Shown piece after piece: positions 6,463 through 13,785 of a stretch of 20,698 nucleotides of DNA (positions within the stretch are counted from its first letter, which is position 1; each line of letters opens with the position of its first letter). The notes beneath the pieces are model-generated. The model saw only the letters and a list, made by a program, of their open reading frames with translations, did not search any database and was not told where the DNA came from. This DNA comes from T3Sed10-241 sp036796255 (GTDB lineage Bacteria > Bacteroidota > Bacteroidia > Flavobacteriales_D > Cryomorphaceae). Where the stretch lies: the NCBI GenBank assembly GCA_036796255.1, contig DAIRDH010000057.1, positions 1-20,698 on the forward strand, written 5' to 3'. The translations under genes were made by a program, and so were the position numbers.

Positions 6463-8775
6463 CTAAAATTTCAGGTGCAGGGTGGCATAAAGGTGCCTTG
6501 GTGGCTGCACGAAGAAGCCTGGTTCGCTACCTGATTCAGTAAAGACCGGTGCCCCATAAGTGAAATACTGCCTGTCGAATACATTGTTGAATTGCAGGCT
6601 GAGCACATGCTCCTTATAAAATTGGTAGCGCAGCCTAAGGTCGGCCACAAATGATTCAGGCACCACCAAGTCAGGGTCGTTGCTGAGCTCCATATAGGCC
6701 TCGCTCAGGTATCGGGTCCGCAGCGACAGTGTAAGGTCTTTGGCAATTGATGCCTCGAGGGTGGTTTGCACGTTCCATTCTGGACTCAATATCGGCGATA
6801 TATTGCGTATGGTTTCGCCGCCCTCGGGGGTGTAGCTCTCGATGCGGGCGTGCATGTAAGTGGCATTTCCCAAAAGGCGAAATACGGGACTAATTCTATA
6901 GGTATAGTCCAGCTCCAATCCGGCCCGGCGGCTCGACTCCTGGTTTCTAAAAATTTGAACGAAACCCTCTTCGATAAACTCCCCTGTCGGTGCAATCTCA
7001 TTTTCAAACTGCATGAAGAACGCATTCAACTGAAATTGCAGCTGGCTTCCTCCAAAACGTGTTCCAATTTCCAGATCGTTCACATACTCGGGCACCACTG
7101 CATCTAGCTCAGCTGCAAGCAGCACGTTGCCCGTGTTTATTTGGGTTGAGCCCAAGATGTCAAATCGCGTAGGCTCTCGTCCTGTGCGTCCAATCGAAGC
7201 GTAGGCCTGCCACTTTTTATCAATGCGGTAGGTCGCTCCCGCTTTGGGGTTCACAAAAAGCCAATCCCTGTCGGGAATATTGGCTTCAAAACCGAGAAAA
7301 TTATTGTCAGGACTGAGCTGAAGTTGCACGCCACGCACTTGTACATCGCCGAAAAGCTCAAAGCTTCCCACGGTATAAGCCGCTTTCGCAAAAGCTGAGA
7401 GCTCATTCTTACGCGACTCGTCGCTGTAATACGGATTGTCAAAATCGGGAACAATCTGCTCCTTGTTTTGGCGGAAGAAGCTGTAGCCATGCACTCCGCC
7501 ATTGAGCTTGAGCCTTCCGTCGAACGCCTCACCATTCACTGCGCTCATAGCGCCAATGTGGTCATTGAAAAGCGGGTAGTTGATTTGCGTAAAGGCACCG
7601 TTTTCGTCCTCAAAGCCGAAGGGGAAATCACCCCCGGCGCCGCTGTAATAAACCGTGTTGACCAATGACCAGTCGCGGCTGAGCGCAAAAATGTGTTGAA
7701 ACTGGGCCATCCACTGGCCGAAATTGTCCCTATCGTTGGGCGATACGTAATTGGTGCGTGGATTGGCTTCAATATCAGAGATGGCCACCGGGCCATAGGC
7801 CAATCCATTTGCCGAAAGGCCACTGAAAGCGGTCAACTTAAAGGTATGCCTGTCGCGAAATACCGCTCCCGAAGCAAAAAATGAACGCGAATCGGTACTT
7901 GCATTGTCGCGAAATCCATCTGAATGTACCTGGGCGTAGCGCACATAGAGTGAGGTTTTGTTTTGCATCAAGCCTGTACTTGCTTCGGTGCTAAAGCGGC
8001 GGGTATTGAAGGAGCCGCCCGTGAGCTGCACTTCAGCGCTCGGCTCAGCGTGGAGTAGCCCCATGGACTCAAAATTGATAGAGCCTGCATAGCTCGAGGT
8101 ACCATTGCTGCTGGTGCCCACTCCGCGCTGGATTTGCACTGATTCGATACTGTTTCCAAAATCAGTGAAGTTGGAGAAAAATACCCCTTGGTCAACCATA
8201 TCATTGAGCGGCACGCCATTGAGCGTCATGTTAATTCTGGTTTGGTCCATGCCCCTGAGCCGCAAGCCACCATAGTTGCTGAGGCCTGTACCTGATTCCG
8301 AATAGGAAACGATGCTCGGAGAGAGCTCCTCCAGGAGGAAAGCGCCATCCTGCCCGGTGTAGATGCGCTCTATATCTTTCCTGCTGCGGGTCACTTGGCT
8401 GATCGGGGCATCTCTATCGGCCCGGGTAGCTGTGATGACCACCTCATCGGTGATGAAGTCGCGGGCCTTGAGCACAAAATTCAGCTCAAGTGGCGCGCCC
8501 TCCAGCTTACCTGCCACAGTCACTGGCTCGTAACCAATGTACGAGGCCGTAAGCTTAAACTCACCTGCCTGCAAAGGAAGGCGATAAGCGCCACCGGCAT
8601 CGGAAATGGTGCCGATAAAACGGCCGGTTTGAATTACCGCGGCTCCAGGCAAAGCCCTGCCCGACTCGTCGAGCACAAAACCGCTGATTACATTTTGGGA
8701 AAAAAGTGCAGGGCTGATGCACAGCATCAATAACCCCAGCACGGCATGCATTCTTGTTGTCATGTTCGTAAACAT
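6463..8775 (-). CDS. TonB-dependent receptor under TPP riboswitch control (thiamine-related uptake)
   Basis: The product has 770 residues and spans a complete outer-membrane receptor: signal peptide to about residue 26 (ending ALFSQ), a carboxypeptidase-regulatory-like domain (about 29-110, with GFVLDESGRALPGAAVI and SYIGYEP), a TonB-box-like DEVVITATR, a plug (about 125-240, with GGLRLRGMDQTRINMTLNGVPL and IQRGVGTSSNGTSSYAGSINF), then a long beta-barrel ending in LYATLHLKF with a terminal Phe. The TPP riboswitch 50 bases upstream links it to vitamin B1: it probably imports thiamine, its phosphates or a precursor across the outer membrane, as described for thiamin-regulated receptors in Bacteroidota. 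The ThiY-like lipoprotein is next in the operon. The start at 8775 is preferred; an in-frame ATG at 8763 is also possible. Confidence 0.93.
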   Translation of the reverse strand: MFTNMTTRMHAVLGLLMLCISPALFSQNVISGFVLDESGRALPGAAVIQTGRFIGTISDAGGAYRLPLQAGEFKLTASYIGYEPVTVAGKLEGAPLELNFVLKARDFITDEVVITATRADRDAPISQVTRSRKDIERIYTGQDGAFLLEELSPSIVSYSESGTGLSNYGGLRLRGMDQTRINMTLNGVPLNDMVDQGVFFSNFTDFGNSIESVQIQRGVGTSSNGTSSYAGSINFESMGLLHAEPSAEVQLTGGSFNTRRFSTEASTGLMQNKTSLYVRYAQVHSDGFRDNASTDSRSFFASGAVFRDRHTFKLTAFSGLSANGLAYGPVAISDIEANPRTNYVSPNDRDNFGQWMAQFQHIFALSRDWSLVNTVYYSGAGGDFPFGFEDENGAFTQINYPLFNDHIGAMSAVNGEAFDGRLKLNGGVHGYSFFRQNKEQIVPDFDNPYYSDESRKNELSAFAKAAYTVGSFELFGDVQVRGVQLQLSPDNNFLGFEANIPDRDWLFVNPKAGATYRIDKKWQAYASIGRTGREPTRFDILGSTQINTGNVLLAAELDAVVPEYVNDLEIGTRFGGSQLQFQLNAFFMQFENEIAPTGEFIEEGFVQIFRNQESSRRAGLELDYTYRISPVFRLLGNATYMHARIESYTPEGGETIRNISPILSPEWNVQTTLEASIAKDLTLSLRTRYLSEAYMELSNDPDLVVPESFVADLRLRYQFYKEHVLSLQFNNVFDRQYFTYGAPVFTESGSEPGFFVQPPRHLYATLHLKF

Positions 8776-8827
8776 TTAACAAGAACAAGGGGCCAATTCT
8801 TGGGAAGTTAATATTAAGAAATTGTCG

Positions 8828-8925
8828 GTCACTTTCCCTTCGCCGGCATTACCCGGATCAGGTTCAATGGGTATAATCTCAGCCTGAAATTCGCAATTGC
8901 GACACGGGCACCCCTTATGAGACGG
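8828..8925 (-). ncRNA. TPP riboswitch (THI element)
   Basis: On the minus strand the conserved aptamer blocks occur in order: GGGGTGCC (8914-8907), CTGAGA (8882-8877), ACCC (8872-8869), TTGAACCTGATCCGG (8867-8853), TAATGCC (8851-8845) and AGGGAA (8839-8834). The P3 arm contains the perfect palindrome TCGCAATTGCGA. It lies between the promoter and the TonB receptor ATG, and in this family ligand binding normally represses expression. There is no strong terminator between aptamer and ATG, so control is probably at translation or through an alternative fold near the start codon. Confidence 0.95.
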
Positions 8926-8927
8926 GG

Positions 8928-8959
8928 CAAAGTTAAGCCGAGAATTACTTCTGGACAAA
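8928..8959 (-). promoter_or_regulatory. Promoter (TTTG-N20-TAACTTTG) of the TPP-riboswitch operon
   Basis: On the minus strand TTTG (8959-8956) and TAACTTTG (8935-8928) are separated by 20 bases, an ideal Bacteroidota promoter. Transcription would begin around 8922, at the first bases of the aptamer. This makes the receptor and lipoprotein a unit separate from the upstream kinase/transporter genes, whose last stop codon lies only a few bases before the -33 element. Confidence 0.75.
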
Positions 8960-8963
8960 TTAT

Positions 8964-9494
8964 TTAAACTGCCGCCCGGTGTTTTTCGATGGCATGAATA
9001 GCCTGACTGAGCCTGACATCTCCCTGGCCTTGAATAACAGCATACGGCGCACCCATGGATATCAACTGTTTTTCAAAAAGGGTGAATAAAAGGTCGCGTT
9101 CTGATTGCTCAGGGCTTTCGCGAAACGGATCTGCCTCCCATGGCACATCGGGCCGGCACAGCAAGCGAAGGTCATAATGCCTGTTGGCATTGGCCTGGTC
9201 TATTTTATAGGGTACCGTTCCGTAACGAAACAAGCTCCAAATTTTGACCACCAATACGTCCGTATCAAAAATAACCAGATCCTTTGCAGCTTGAGCAGCC
9301 TGATCTTCTTTGTGTATTTGCTGTTTACAAATTTCTTCCAGATCGGCTTGCGTATATGATCCTCCTGTGTTATGCAGAAACTCGCGGGCATATTCTTTTG
9401 CTGATGGGCATTGGAAATGACCTGCTAAAGCTTCTGTTAAATCCGACTTGCCTGAACTCTCCGGCCCTGTAACTGCAACTCTGATTAAACGCAT
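8964..9494 (-). CDS. NadR-like P-loop ATPase/kinase, candidate thiamine or nicotinamide-riboside kinase
   Basis: The product has 176 residues. It begins with RVAVTGPESSGKS (Walker A at 10-17), followed by a VIFDTD motif (about 72-77) and RPDVPWEADPFRESPEQS, the pattern of the kinase domain of NadR (ribosylnicotinamide kinase; AAA_28-type ATPases). There is no nucleotidyltransferase or HTH domain, so it is a stand-alone kinase domain. It sits three bases after a PnuC-family transporter gene, the usual pairing in which the kinase traps the imported vitamin by phosphorylation. Because a thiamine-binding YkoF-like gene precedes the transporter and a TPP-regulated operon follows, thiamine is a plausible substrate, but nicotinamide riboside cannot be excluded from sequence. 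The fold call is strong, the substrate is inferred. Confidence 0.82.
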   Translation of the reverse strand: MRLIRVAVTGPESSGKSDLTEALAGHFQCPSAKEYAREFLHNTGGSYTQADLEEICKQQIHKEDQAAQAAKDLVIFDTDVLVVKIWSLFRYGTVPYKIDQANANRHYDLRLLCRPDVPWEADPFRESPEQSERDLLFTLFEKQLISMGAPYAVIQGQGDVRLSQAIHAIEKHRAAV

Positions 9495-9497
9495 TGT

Positions 9498-10055
9498 CTA
9501 TGAAGCGGTACTTTGAGAATATTTGTGCCAGGTAAAATAGCCGTAGACTGCCATAGCCGTATAAAAAAGCGACAGCCATGCGTATACTTCCAAATCGCGT
9601 GCAAGGTATAGATAAACGGTAAGGGAATCAATAGCGATCCAGTAAATCCAGTTCTCAAGCACTTTTCGGGCCACAAGGTAAGTGGCTATAAAACTGAATA
9701 TGGTTGTAAATGAATCAAGGAGAGGCATGGCTGCGTCGGTAAATTCAGTCAAGAACCAAAACAAAATCAGTACACCAAAATAGCCTCCCAGTATAATCCA
9801 AATGTGCTGAACAATGGGCCATGAATCAACGGTAAAGGATTCATCTTCTTTCTTTTTGCCCCAGGAAATCCAACCGTAAAAACCCATGGCAACGTAGTAG
9901 AGGAAAAGAACCGCCTCAGCGTAAATCTTCACCTGCAAAAAGAGAACAATGCTAAGCAATGAGCCAACAATACCCATGGGCCAGCACCAAATACTGCGCC
10001 TTGCAGCAAGAATGACATAGGCCACGTTGAAAGCCACTGCGCAATACTCAAGCAT
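9498..10055 (-). CDS. PnuC-family vitamin transporter (PnuT-like by context)
   Basis: From the ATG at 10055 the product has 185 residues with about seven hydrophobic helices (roughly 2-18, 22-41, 44-65, 83-102, 113-128, 133-152, 156-174), many aromatic residues and the family-typical ENWIYWIAIDSL segment before the sixth helix. PnuC proteins are facilitators of the inner membrane for nicotinamide riboside; relatives (PnuT) carry thiamine and depend on a kinase to trap the cargo. The YkoF-like gene ends in TGA overlapping this ATG by one base (TGATG), and the NadR-like kinase follows after three bases, so the three are translationally linked. A TTG at 10058 could also serve as start. Family sure; thiamine specificity is inferred from neighbours. 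Confidence 0.87.
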   Translation of the reverse strand: MLEYCAVAFNVAYVILAARRSIWCWPMGIVGSLLSIVLFLQVKIYAEAVLFLYYVAMGFYGWISWGKKKEDESFTVDSWPIVQHIWIILGGYFGVLILFWFLTEFTDAAMPLLDSFTTIFSFIATYLVARKVLENWIYWIAIDSLTVYLYLARDLEVYAWLSLFYTAMAVYGYFTWHKYSQSTAS

Positions 10056-10330
10056 CAATGGGCCTCCAGGGAGTATTCATAATCCAGGGCAATGTCTCCA
10101 GGAAGCAATTTCATTACAAACGAAGCCCGCTTTTCAGCCTCAAAATATTCAGCCACAGCCGACTGTACCGCGGAAAACACTTCAGACATCTCGCCTTGAA
10201 TCTGTGTGCTCAAAGCGTTTACTCTGATCGCAAGGCCTTTATTGGCGTGCAAATGATTCAAAAATGCGAGGATTTCGTCTTTGTATGTTTCCTGTAAAGG
10301 ATACATGGAGATATCTAAAGTAATTTTCAT
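10055..10330 (-). CDS. YkoF/MTH1187-like thiamine-binding domain protein
   Basis: The product is a 91-residue cytosolic protein resembling the thiamine-binding YkoF/MTH1187 (DUF77) ferredoxin-like domain: MKITLDISMYPLQETYKDEI at the start, NALSTQIQGEMSEVF in the middle (the family's TxxSTxxxG region), then a basic helix and a short final strand. In Bacillus YkoF binds thiamine and accompanies a HMP/thiamine transporter. Here it is followed directly by the PnuC-family transporter and preceded after three bases by the LRR protein gene. The domain assignment comes from pattern recognition only, and the exact ligand is not shown, but the vitamin context agrees. Confidence 0.75.
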   Translation of the reverse strand: MKITLDISMYPLQETYKDEILAFLNHLHANKGLAIRVNALSTQIQGEMSEVFSAVQSAVAEYFEAEKRASFVMKLLPGDIALDYEYSLEAH

Positions 10331-10333
10331 AAT

Positions 10334-10873
10334 TTAATGGCAATGACAGGGTGATGAAAAGAAAATTTGAACGTTGGGGAAGCGATCCCTGAGTTCATCT
10401 TGTTCCAGCTTGCTGAGCATGATTAGCCTCATATCTATGGTTTTTAAATGCTCAAGTCCATGAGGAAGTGCTTCAATGCCTGTTCCACGTAGATCAAGGG
10501 TCTGCAGATTTGGTAAGTCTGCTATCTCATCCGGAAGGTAATTGATCTCAGTATTGGCAATTGAGATATGCTCCAACTCATACATCTGCGTGAGGGCCAT
10601 TGGAAACGTAGCCAAAGCCGACTTTGACAAATCGAGACTCCGTAATCCCCGTATGTCAGTAAGACACTCAGGCAATTTGAGCAGTTTCGACTTTTTCATG
10701 TTCAGTGATAATATCCCGTTGCATTCACATAGCTGCTCAGTGAGCACCCATTCTTTGGGTTTGAGTTTTAGAAAACCCTCCCCGTCAATACGGTCACACA
10801 AATCAATTCCCTGGGCAAAAGCTGCCTTAAGACCGGGCAAGCAAAGTATTGCTGTTAAGCAAATTGCGCGCAA
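10334..10873 (-). CDS. Secreted leucine-rich-repeat protein
   Basis: From a TTG at 10873 the product has 179 residues, starting with a good signal peptide (MRAICLTAILCLPGLKAAFA, cut before Gln). The frame is open further upstream to an ATG at 10948, but that would add 25 residues lying inside the conserved ribF end and bury the signal sequence, so I prefer the TTG; overlap with ribF is then 47 bases. Residues about 60-165 form four to five LRRs of about 23 residues (LPECLTDIRGLRSLDLS, LPDEIADLPNLQTLDLRG, LPHGLEHLKTIDM). The C-terminus is SSPCHCH, and two Cys pairs (CDR; LCEC) lie before the repeats. A periplasmic or surface interaction role is likely. The place between ribF and thiamine-salvage genes is odd; no direct function is known to me. 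Confidence 0.72.
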   Translation of the reverse strand: MRAICLTAILCLPGLKAAFAQGIDLCDRIDGEGFLKLKPKEWVLTEQLCECNGILSLNMKKSKLLKLPECLTDIRGLRSLDLSKSALATFPMALTQMYELEHISIANTEINYLPDEIADLPNLQTLDLRGTGIEALPHGLEHLKTIDMRLIMLSKLEQDELRDRFPNVQIFFSSPCHCH

Positions 10874-11783
10874 CAGAGGAATCTTTTTCGATTTGTACTT
10901 TAAGGGCTTCAATATTGTCGAATTTAATTTCACTGCGAATTCGTGCATGAAAATTGACCTCCAAAATCTTGCCGTAAAGGTCGGATGAAAAATTGAACAG
11001 GTGAGCTTCTATGGTTGCATTGCCTTCACCACGGGATATGGTGGGTCGCTTGCCCACATTGGCAATGCCGTGATATACACGATCATCGAAGTCAATAGTG
11101 ACTGCATAAACCCCATTGCCAGGCACCAGTTTGTGCGCATATACAGGCTGCAAATTGGCTGTAGGAAAACCGATAGATCTTCCGATTTCATTGCCTCGCA
11201 CCACTTCGCCTGATAGACTGTAAGGGTAACCAAGGAATTCATTGGCACGGACTATATCGCCCTCCAGCAGGGCATTTCGCACTTTGGTGGAGCTCACATT
11301 CACATCGTCAATCATCTGGGCTGGAATCTCTTCTACTTCAAAATCATAGCCAGGAGCAATCGCGCGCAAATTCTCCAAGCTGCCCTCTCTGTTGCGGCCA
11401 AAGTGATGGTCGTACCCAATCACAAGCTTTTGCACCCCAATCCCCGCCACCAGGATATCACGCACATATTCCAAGGCAGTCGTTCGGCTGAATTCCTTTG
11501 TGAATGGATGAACGATGAGGTGGTTAATTCCTGACTTTTCCAGCAATTCGATTTTCTCTTCGAGTGAGGTGAGAAGCTTCAGGTCGTTCTGCTCAGGGAA
11601 AAGTACAAGACGTGGGTGCGGGTAAAAAGTTAGCAATACTGAGTCGGCATTGTCTTCAGCGGCGATGGCTTTTATGCGGTCAAGGAGAATCTGATGCCCC
11701 TTGTGTACCCCATCAAAAGTGCCAACTGTGACCACCGCTTTGCTGAGCGGTGAAAATTCAGATAAACTGTGGTAAACTTTCAA
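10827..11783 (-). CDS. ribF: Bifunctional riboflavin kinase / FAD synthetase
   Basis: The product has 318 residues from the TTG at 11783 (KVYHSLSEF follows, as in Bacteroidota RibF). It phosphorylates riboflavin to FMN and adenylates FMN to FAD. The N-terminal nucleotidyltransferase shows VTVGTFDGVHKGHQILL (HxGH-type motif) and GYDHHFGRNREG; the C-terminal flavokinase shows GRSIGFPTANL, NGVYAV and GIANVGKRPT. A longer frame begins at another TTG (11858), but that codon lies inside the -7 box TACTTTTG, so it would not be in the transcript. The gene overlaps the LRR gene by 47 bases and leads a run of five tightly packed genes down to the NadR-like kinase, with no internal -7 box seen, suggesting a single transcript for flavin and thiamine functions. 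Confidence 0.94.
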   Translation of the reverse strand: MKVYHSLSEFSPLSKAVVTVGTFDGVHKGHQILLDRIKAIAAEDNADSVLLTFYPHPRLVLFPEQNDLKLLTSLEEKIELLEKSGINHLIVHPFTKEFSRTTALEYVRDILVAGIGVQKLVIGYDHHFGRNREGSLENLRAIAPGYDFEVEEIPAQMIDDVNVSSTKVRNALLEGDIVRANEFLGYPYSLSGEVVRGNEIGRSIGFPTANLQPVYAHKLVPGNGVYAVTIDFDDRVYHGIANVGKRPTISRGEGNATIEAHLFNFSSDLYGKILEVNFHARIRSEIKFDNIEALKVQIEKDSSVARNLLNSNTLLARS

Positions 11784-11855
11784 ATGAGAAAAGCTGAATT
11801 TATAGATTTCGAAAGCCGCGTGCGGCGCCCCTCTCAGCACCTCTGTAGGGGTGTC

Positions 11856-11863
11856 CAAAAGTA
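11856..11863 (-). promoter_or_regulatory. -7 box (TACTTTTG) of the ribF-led operon
   Basis: TACTTTTG on the minus strand is a full match to TAnnTTTG. Transcription would start near 11850, leaving a leader of about 67 bases before the TTG start. No TTTG at the exact -33 distance was found. The box lies 46 bases from the opposing atpD -7 box, so the two promoters are back to back. Confidence 0.5.
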
Positions 11864-11885
11864 GAAAAATAAAGTGAGGTATAGC

Positions 11886-11917
11886 GTTGGCTCATCTCGG
11901 ATTAGTTCTTAGCTTTG
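11886..11917 (+). promoter_or_regulatory. Promoter (GTTG-N20-TAGCTTTG) of atpDC
   Basis: GTTG at 11886-11889 and TAGCTTTG at 11910-11917 with a 20-base spacer fit the Bacteroidota consensus. Transcription would start near 11922, about 40 bases before the atpD ATG. Confidence 0.65.
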
Positions 11918-11963
11918 CAGCCCGAAAAGACTCGATTCTACTCATATACAATCCCTATACAAA

Positions 11964-13469
11964 ATGGCGAATAATACAGGTAAAGTTGTTCAGGTAATTG
12001 GTCCCGTTATCGACGTGAGTTTTCCTGACGAAAAAAGCTTGCCCAACATTAATGATGCGTTACACCTTACACGAGAAGATGGAAGCACATTGGTACTCGA
12101 AGTACAACAGCACATTGGTGAAGACACCGTACGTACCATCTCTATGGATGCTACTGATGGTATCGCACGAGGCACCGCAGTAGTTGCCACTGGCACTCCT
12201 ATTCTTATGCCGGTTGGTGAAGACATTAAAGGACGCCTTTTTAACGTCAATGGTGATGCCATTGATGGCTTGAGGCCTGTTTCAAAAGAAGGTGGTTACC
12301 CTATCCACAGGGATGCACCAAGGTTTGAGGACCTCTCAACGAGCAAAGAAATTCTCTACACGGGTATCAAAGTTATCGACCTTATTGAACCTTATTCAAA
12401 AGGTGGTAAAATTGGTCTTTTCGGTGGTGCGGGAGTTGGCAAAACCGTACTAATCCAGGAGTTGATCAACAACATCGCGAAAGGATATGCCGGTCTTTCA
12501 GTATTTGCCGGTGTAGGTGAGCGCACCCGTGAGGGAAATGACCTACTCCGCGAGATGATCGAGTCTGGAATTATCACCTATGGTGACGAATTCAAAGAGT
12601 CGATGGAAAAAGGTGGATGGAATTTAGCTTCTGCCGACTACGAGAAAATGAAAACTTCACAGGCCACTTTCGTATTTGGTCAGATGAACGAACCTCCCGG
12701 AGCCCGCGCACGTGTTGCCCTTTCCGGACTTTCAGTTGCGGAGTACTTCCGCGATGGCGATGACGAATCGGGTGGGAAAGACATTCTTTTCTTTATAGAC
12801 AATATCTTCCGCTTTACGCAAGCAGGTTCAGAGGTATCGGCACTTTTGGGCCGTATGCCTTCAGCAGTAGGTTACCAGCCTACACTGGCCACCGAGATGG
12901 GCGCCATGCAAGAGCGCATCACATCAACCAAGCGCGGATCGATCACTTCCGTACAGGCGGTATACGTACCTGCTGATGACTTGACTGACCCTGCACCAGC
13001 TACAACCTTTGCCCACCTTGATGCCACAACAGTACTTTCGAGGAAAATTGCTGAGCTTGGAATCTACCCTGCAGTTGACCCCCTTGATTCAACTTCACGC
13101 ATCCTCACCCGCGAGATCGTAGGTGATGCACATTATGACTGTGCACAACGTGTGAAAGAAACCCTACAGCGCTACAAAGAGCTACAAGACATCATTGCCA
13201 TCTTGGGTATGGATGAATTGAGCGATGAGGATAAACTTACCGTGAGCCGCGCCCGCCGTGTGCAACGCTTCCTTTCTCAGCCTTTCCACGTGGCTGAAGC
13301 CTTTACCGGCCTTCCGGGTGTACTTGTACCAATCGAAGATTCAATCAAAGGTTTCAATATGATACTTGATGGCGAAATGGATCAATATCCGGAAGCAGCC
13401 TTCAACCTGAAAGGAAGCATCGAAGAAGTGATTGAAGCAGGCGAAAGAATGCTTGCTGAAAGCAAATAA
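11964..13469 (+). CDS. atpD: F1 ATP synthase beta subunit
   Basis: The 501-residue catalytic subunit of F1 makes ATP from ADP and phosphate using rotation of the gamma shaft. Seen: Walker A GGAGVGKT (154-161), GERTREGNDL (185-194), QMNEPPGARARV (240-251), the DDLTDPAPATTFAHLDATTVLSR region, and DELSDEDKLTVSRARR (the DELSEED-type lever). Compared with the E. coli protein there is an insertion of about 25 residues between EGNDLLREMIESGI and FVFGQMNEPPG (about 205-233), of the kind seen in Bacteroidota. Only atpD and atpC are here; the other subunits must be elsewhere, as is common in this phylum. The gene has its own promoter and atpC follows after two bases. Confidence 0.98.
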   Translation: MANNTGKVVQVIGPVIDVSFPDEKSLPNINDALHLTREDGSTLVLEVQQHIGEDTVRTISMDATDGIARGTAVVATGTPILMPVGEDIKGRLFNVNGDAIDGLRPVSKEGGYPIHRDAPRFEDLSTSKEILYTGIKVIDLIEPYSKGGKIGLFGGAGVGKTVLIQELINNIAKGYAGLSVFAGVGERTREGNDLLREMIESGIITYGDEFKESMEKGGWNLASADYEKMKTSQATFVFGQMNEPPGARARVALSGLSVAEYFRDGDDESGGKDILFFIDNIFRFTQAGSEVSALLGRMPSAVGYQPTLATEMGAMQERITSTKRGSITSVQAVYVPADDLTDPAPATTFAHLDATTVLSRKIAELGIYPAVDPLDSTSRILTREIVGDAHYDCAQRVKETLQRYKELQDIIAILGMDELSDEDKLTVSRARRVQRFLSQPFHVAEAFTGLPGVLVPIEDSIKGFNMILDGEMDQYPEAAFNLKGSIEEVIEAGERMLAESK

Positions 13470-13471
13470 GC

Positions 13472-13720
13472 ATGACAGTTGAAATCATTACTCCAGACCG
13501 GAGCATATTCAAAGGAGAAGCCAAAGCAGTGACCATTCCGGGTATAGATGGCAGTCTGGGAATTCTGGACAACCACGCACCATTGATCACAGCGCTCAAG
13601 CCAGGCGACATTAAGTTGACCCTCAATACAGGTCAGGAAAGCAACTATCCTGTGCTGAGCGGCACGGCTGAAGTGCTCAATAATAAAGTGCTCATTCTTG
13701 CAGAGGAAGCTATTGGCTAA
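13472..13720 (+). CDS. atpC: F1 ATP synthase epsilon subunit, short form
   Basis: The 82-residue product contains only the N-terminal beta-sandwich of the epsilon subunit: MTVEIITPDRSIFKGEAKAV, then IPGIDGSLGILDNHAPLITAL and a final VLILAEEAIG. The two-helix C-terminal domain, which inhibits ATP hydrolysis in E. coli and Bacillus (total length about 130), is absent and there is no sign of frameshift: the frame ends cleanly and is followed by a terminator. Epsilon-type inhibition of the ATPase should therefore be lacking here. It lies two bases after atpD and is surely co-transcribed. Confidence 0.95.
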   Translation: MTVEIITPDRSIFKGEAKAVTIPGIDGSLGILDNHAPLITALKPGDIKLTLNTGQESNYPVLSGTAEVLNNKVLILAEEAIG

Positions 13721-13748
13721 AACTGACAAGGATAGTTTAATTGATTTT

Positions 13749-13785
13749 AGAGCCGCGATCGAAAGATTGCGGCTCTTCTTTTTCT
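13749..13785 (+). terminator. Rho-independent terminator of atpDC
   Basis: AGAGCCGCGATC (13749-13760), loop GAAA, GATTGCGGCTCT (13765-13776) gives a 12-bp stem with one G-U pair and a GNRA loop, followed by TCTTTTTCT. It lies 28 bases after the atpC stop. Confidence 0.92.

Noticed and set aside
10873..10948. ATG start of the LRR gene at 10948
   Set aside because: It would place 25 extra residues before the signal peptide, encoded within the conserved end of ribF; the TTG at 10873 gives a normal signal sequence.
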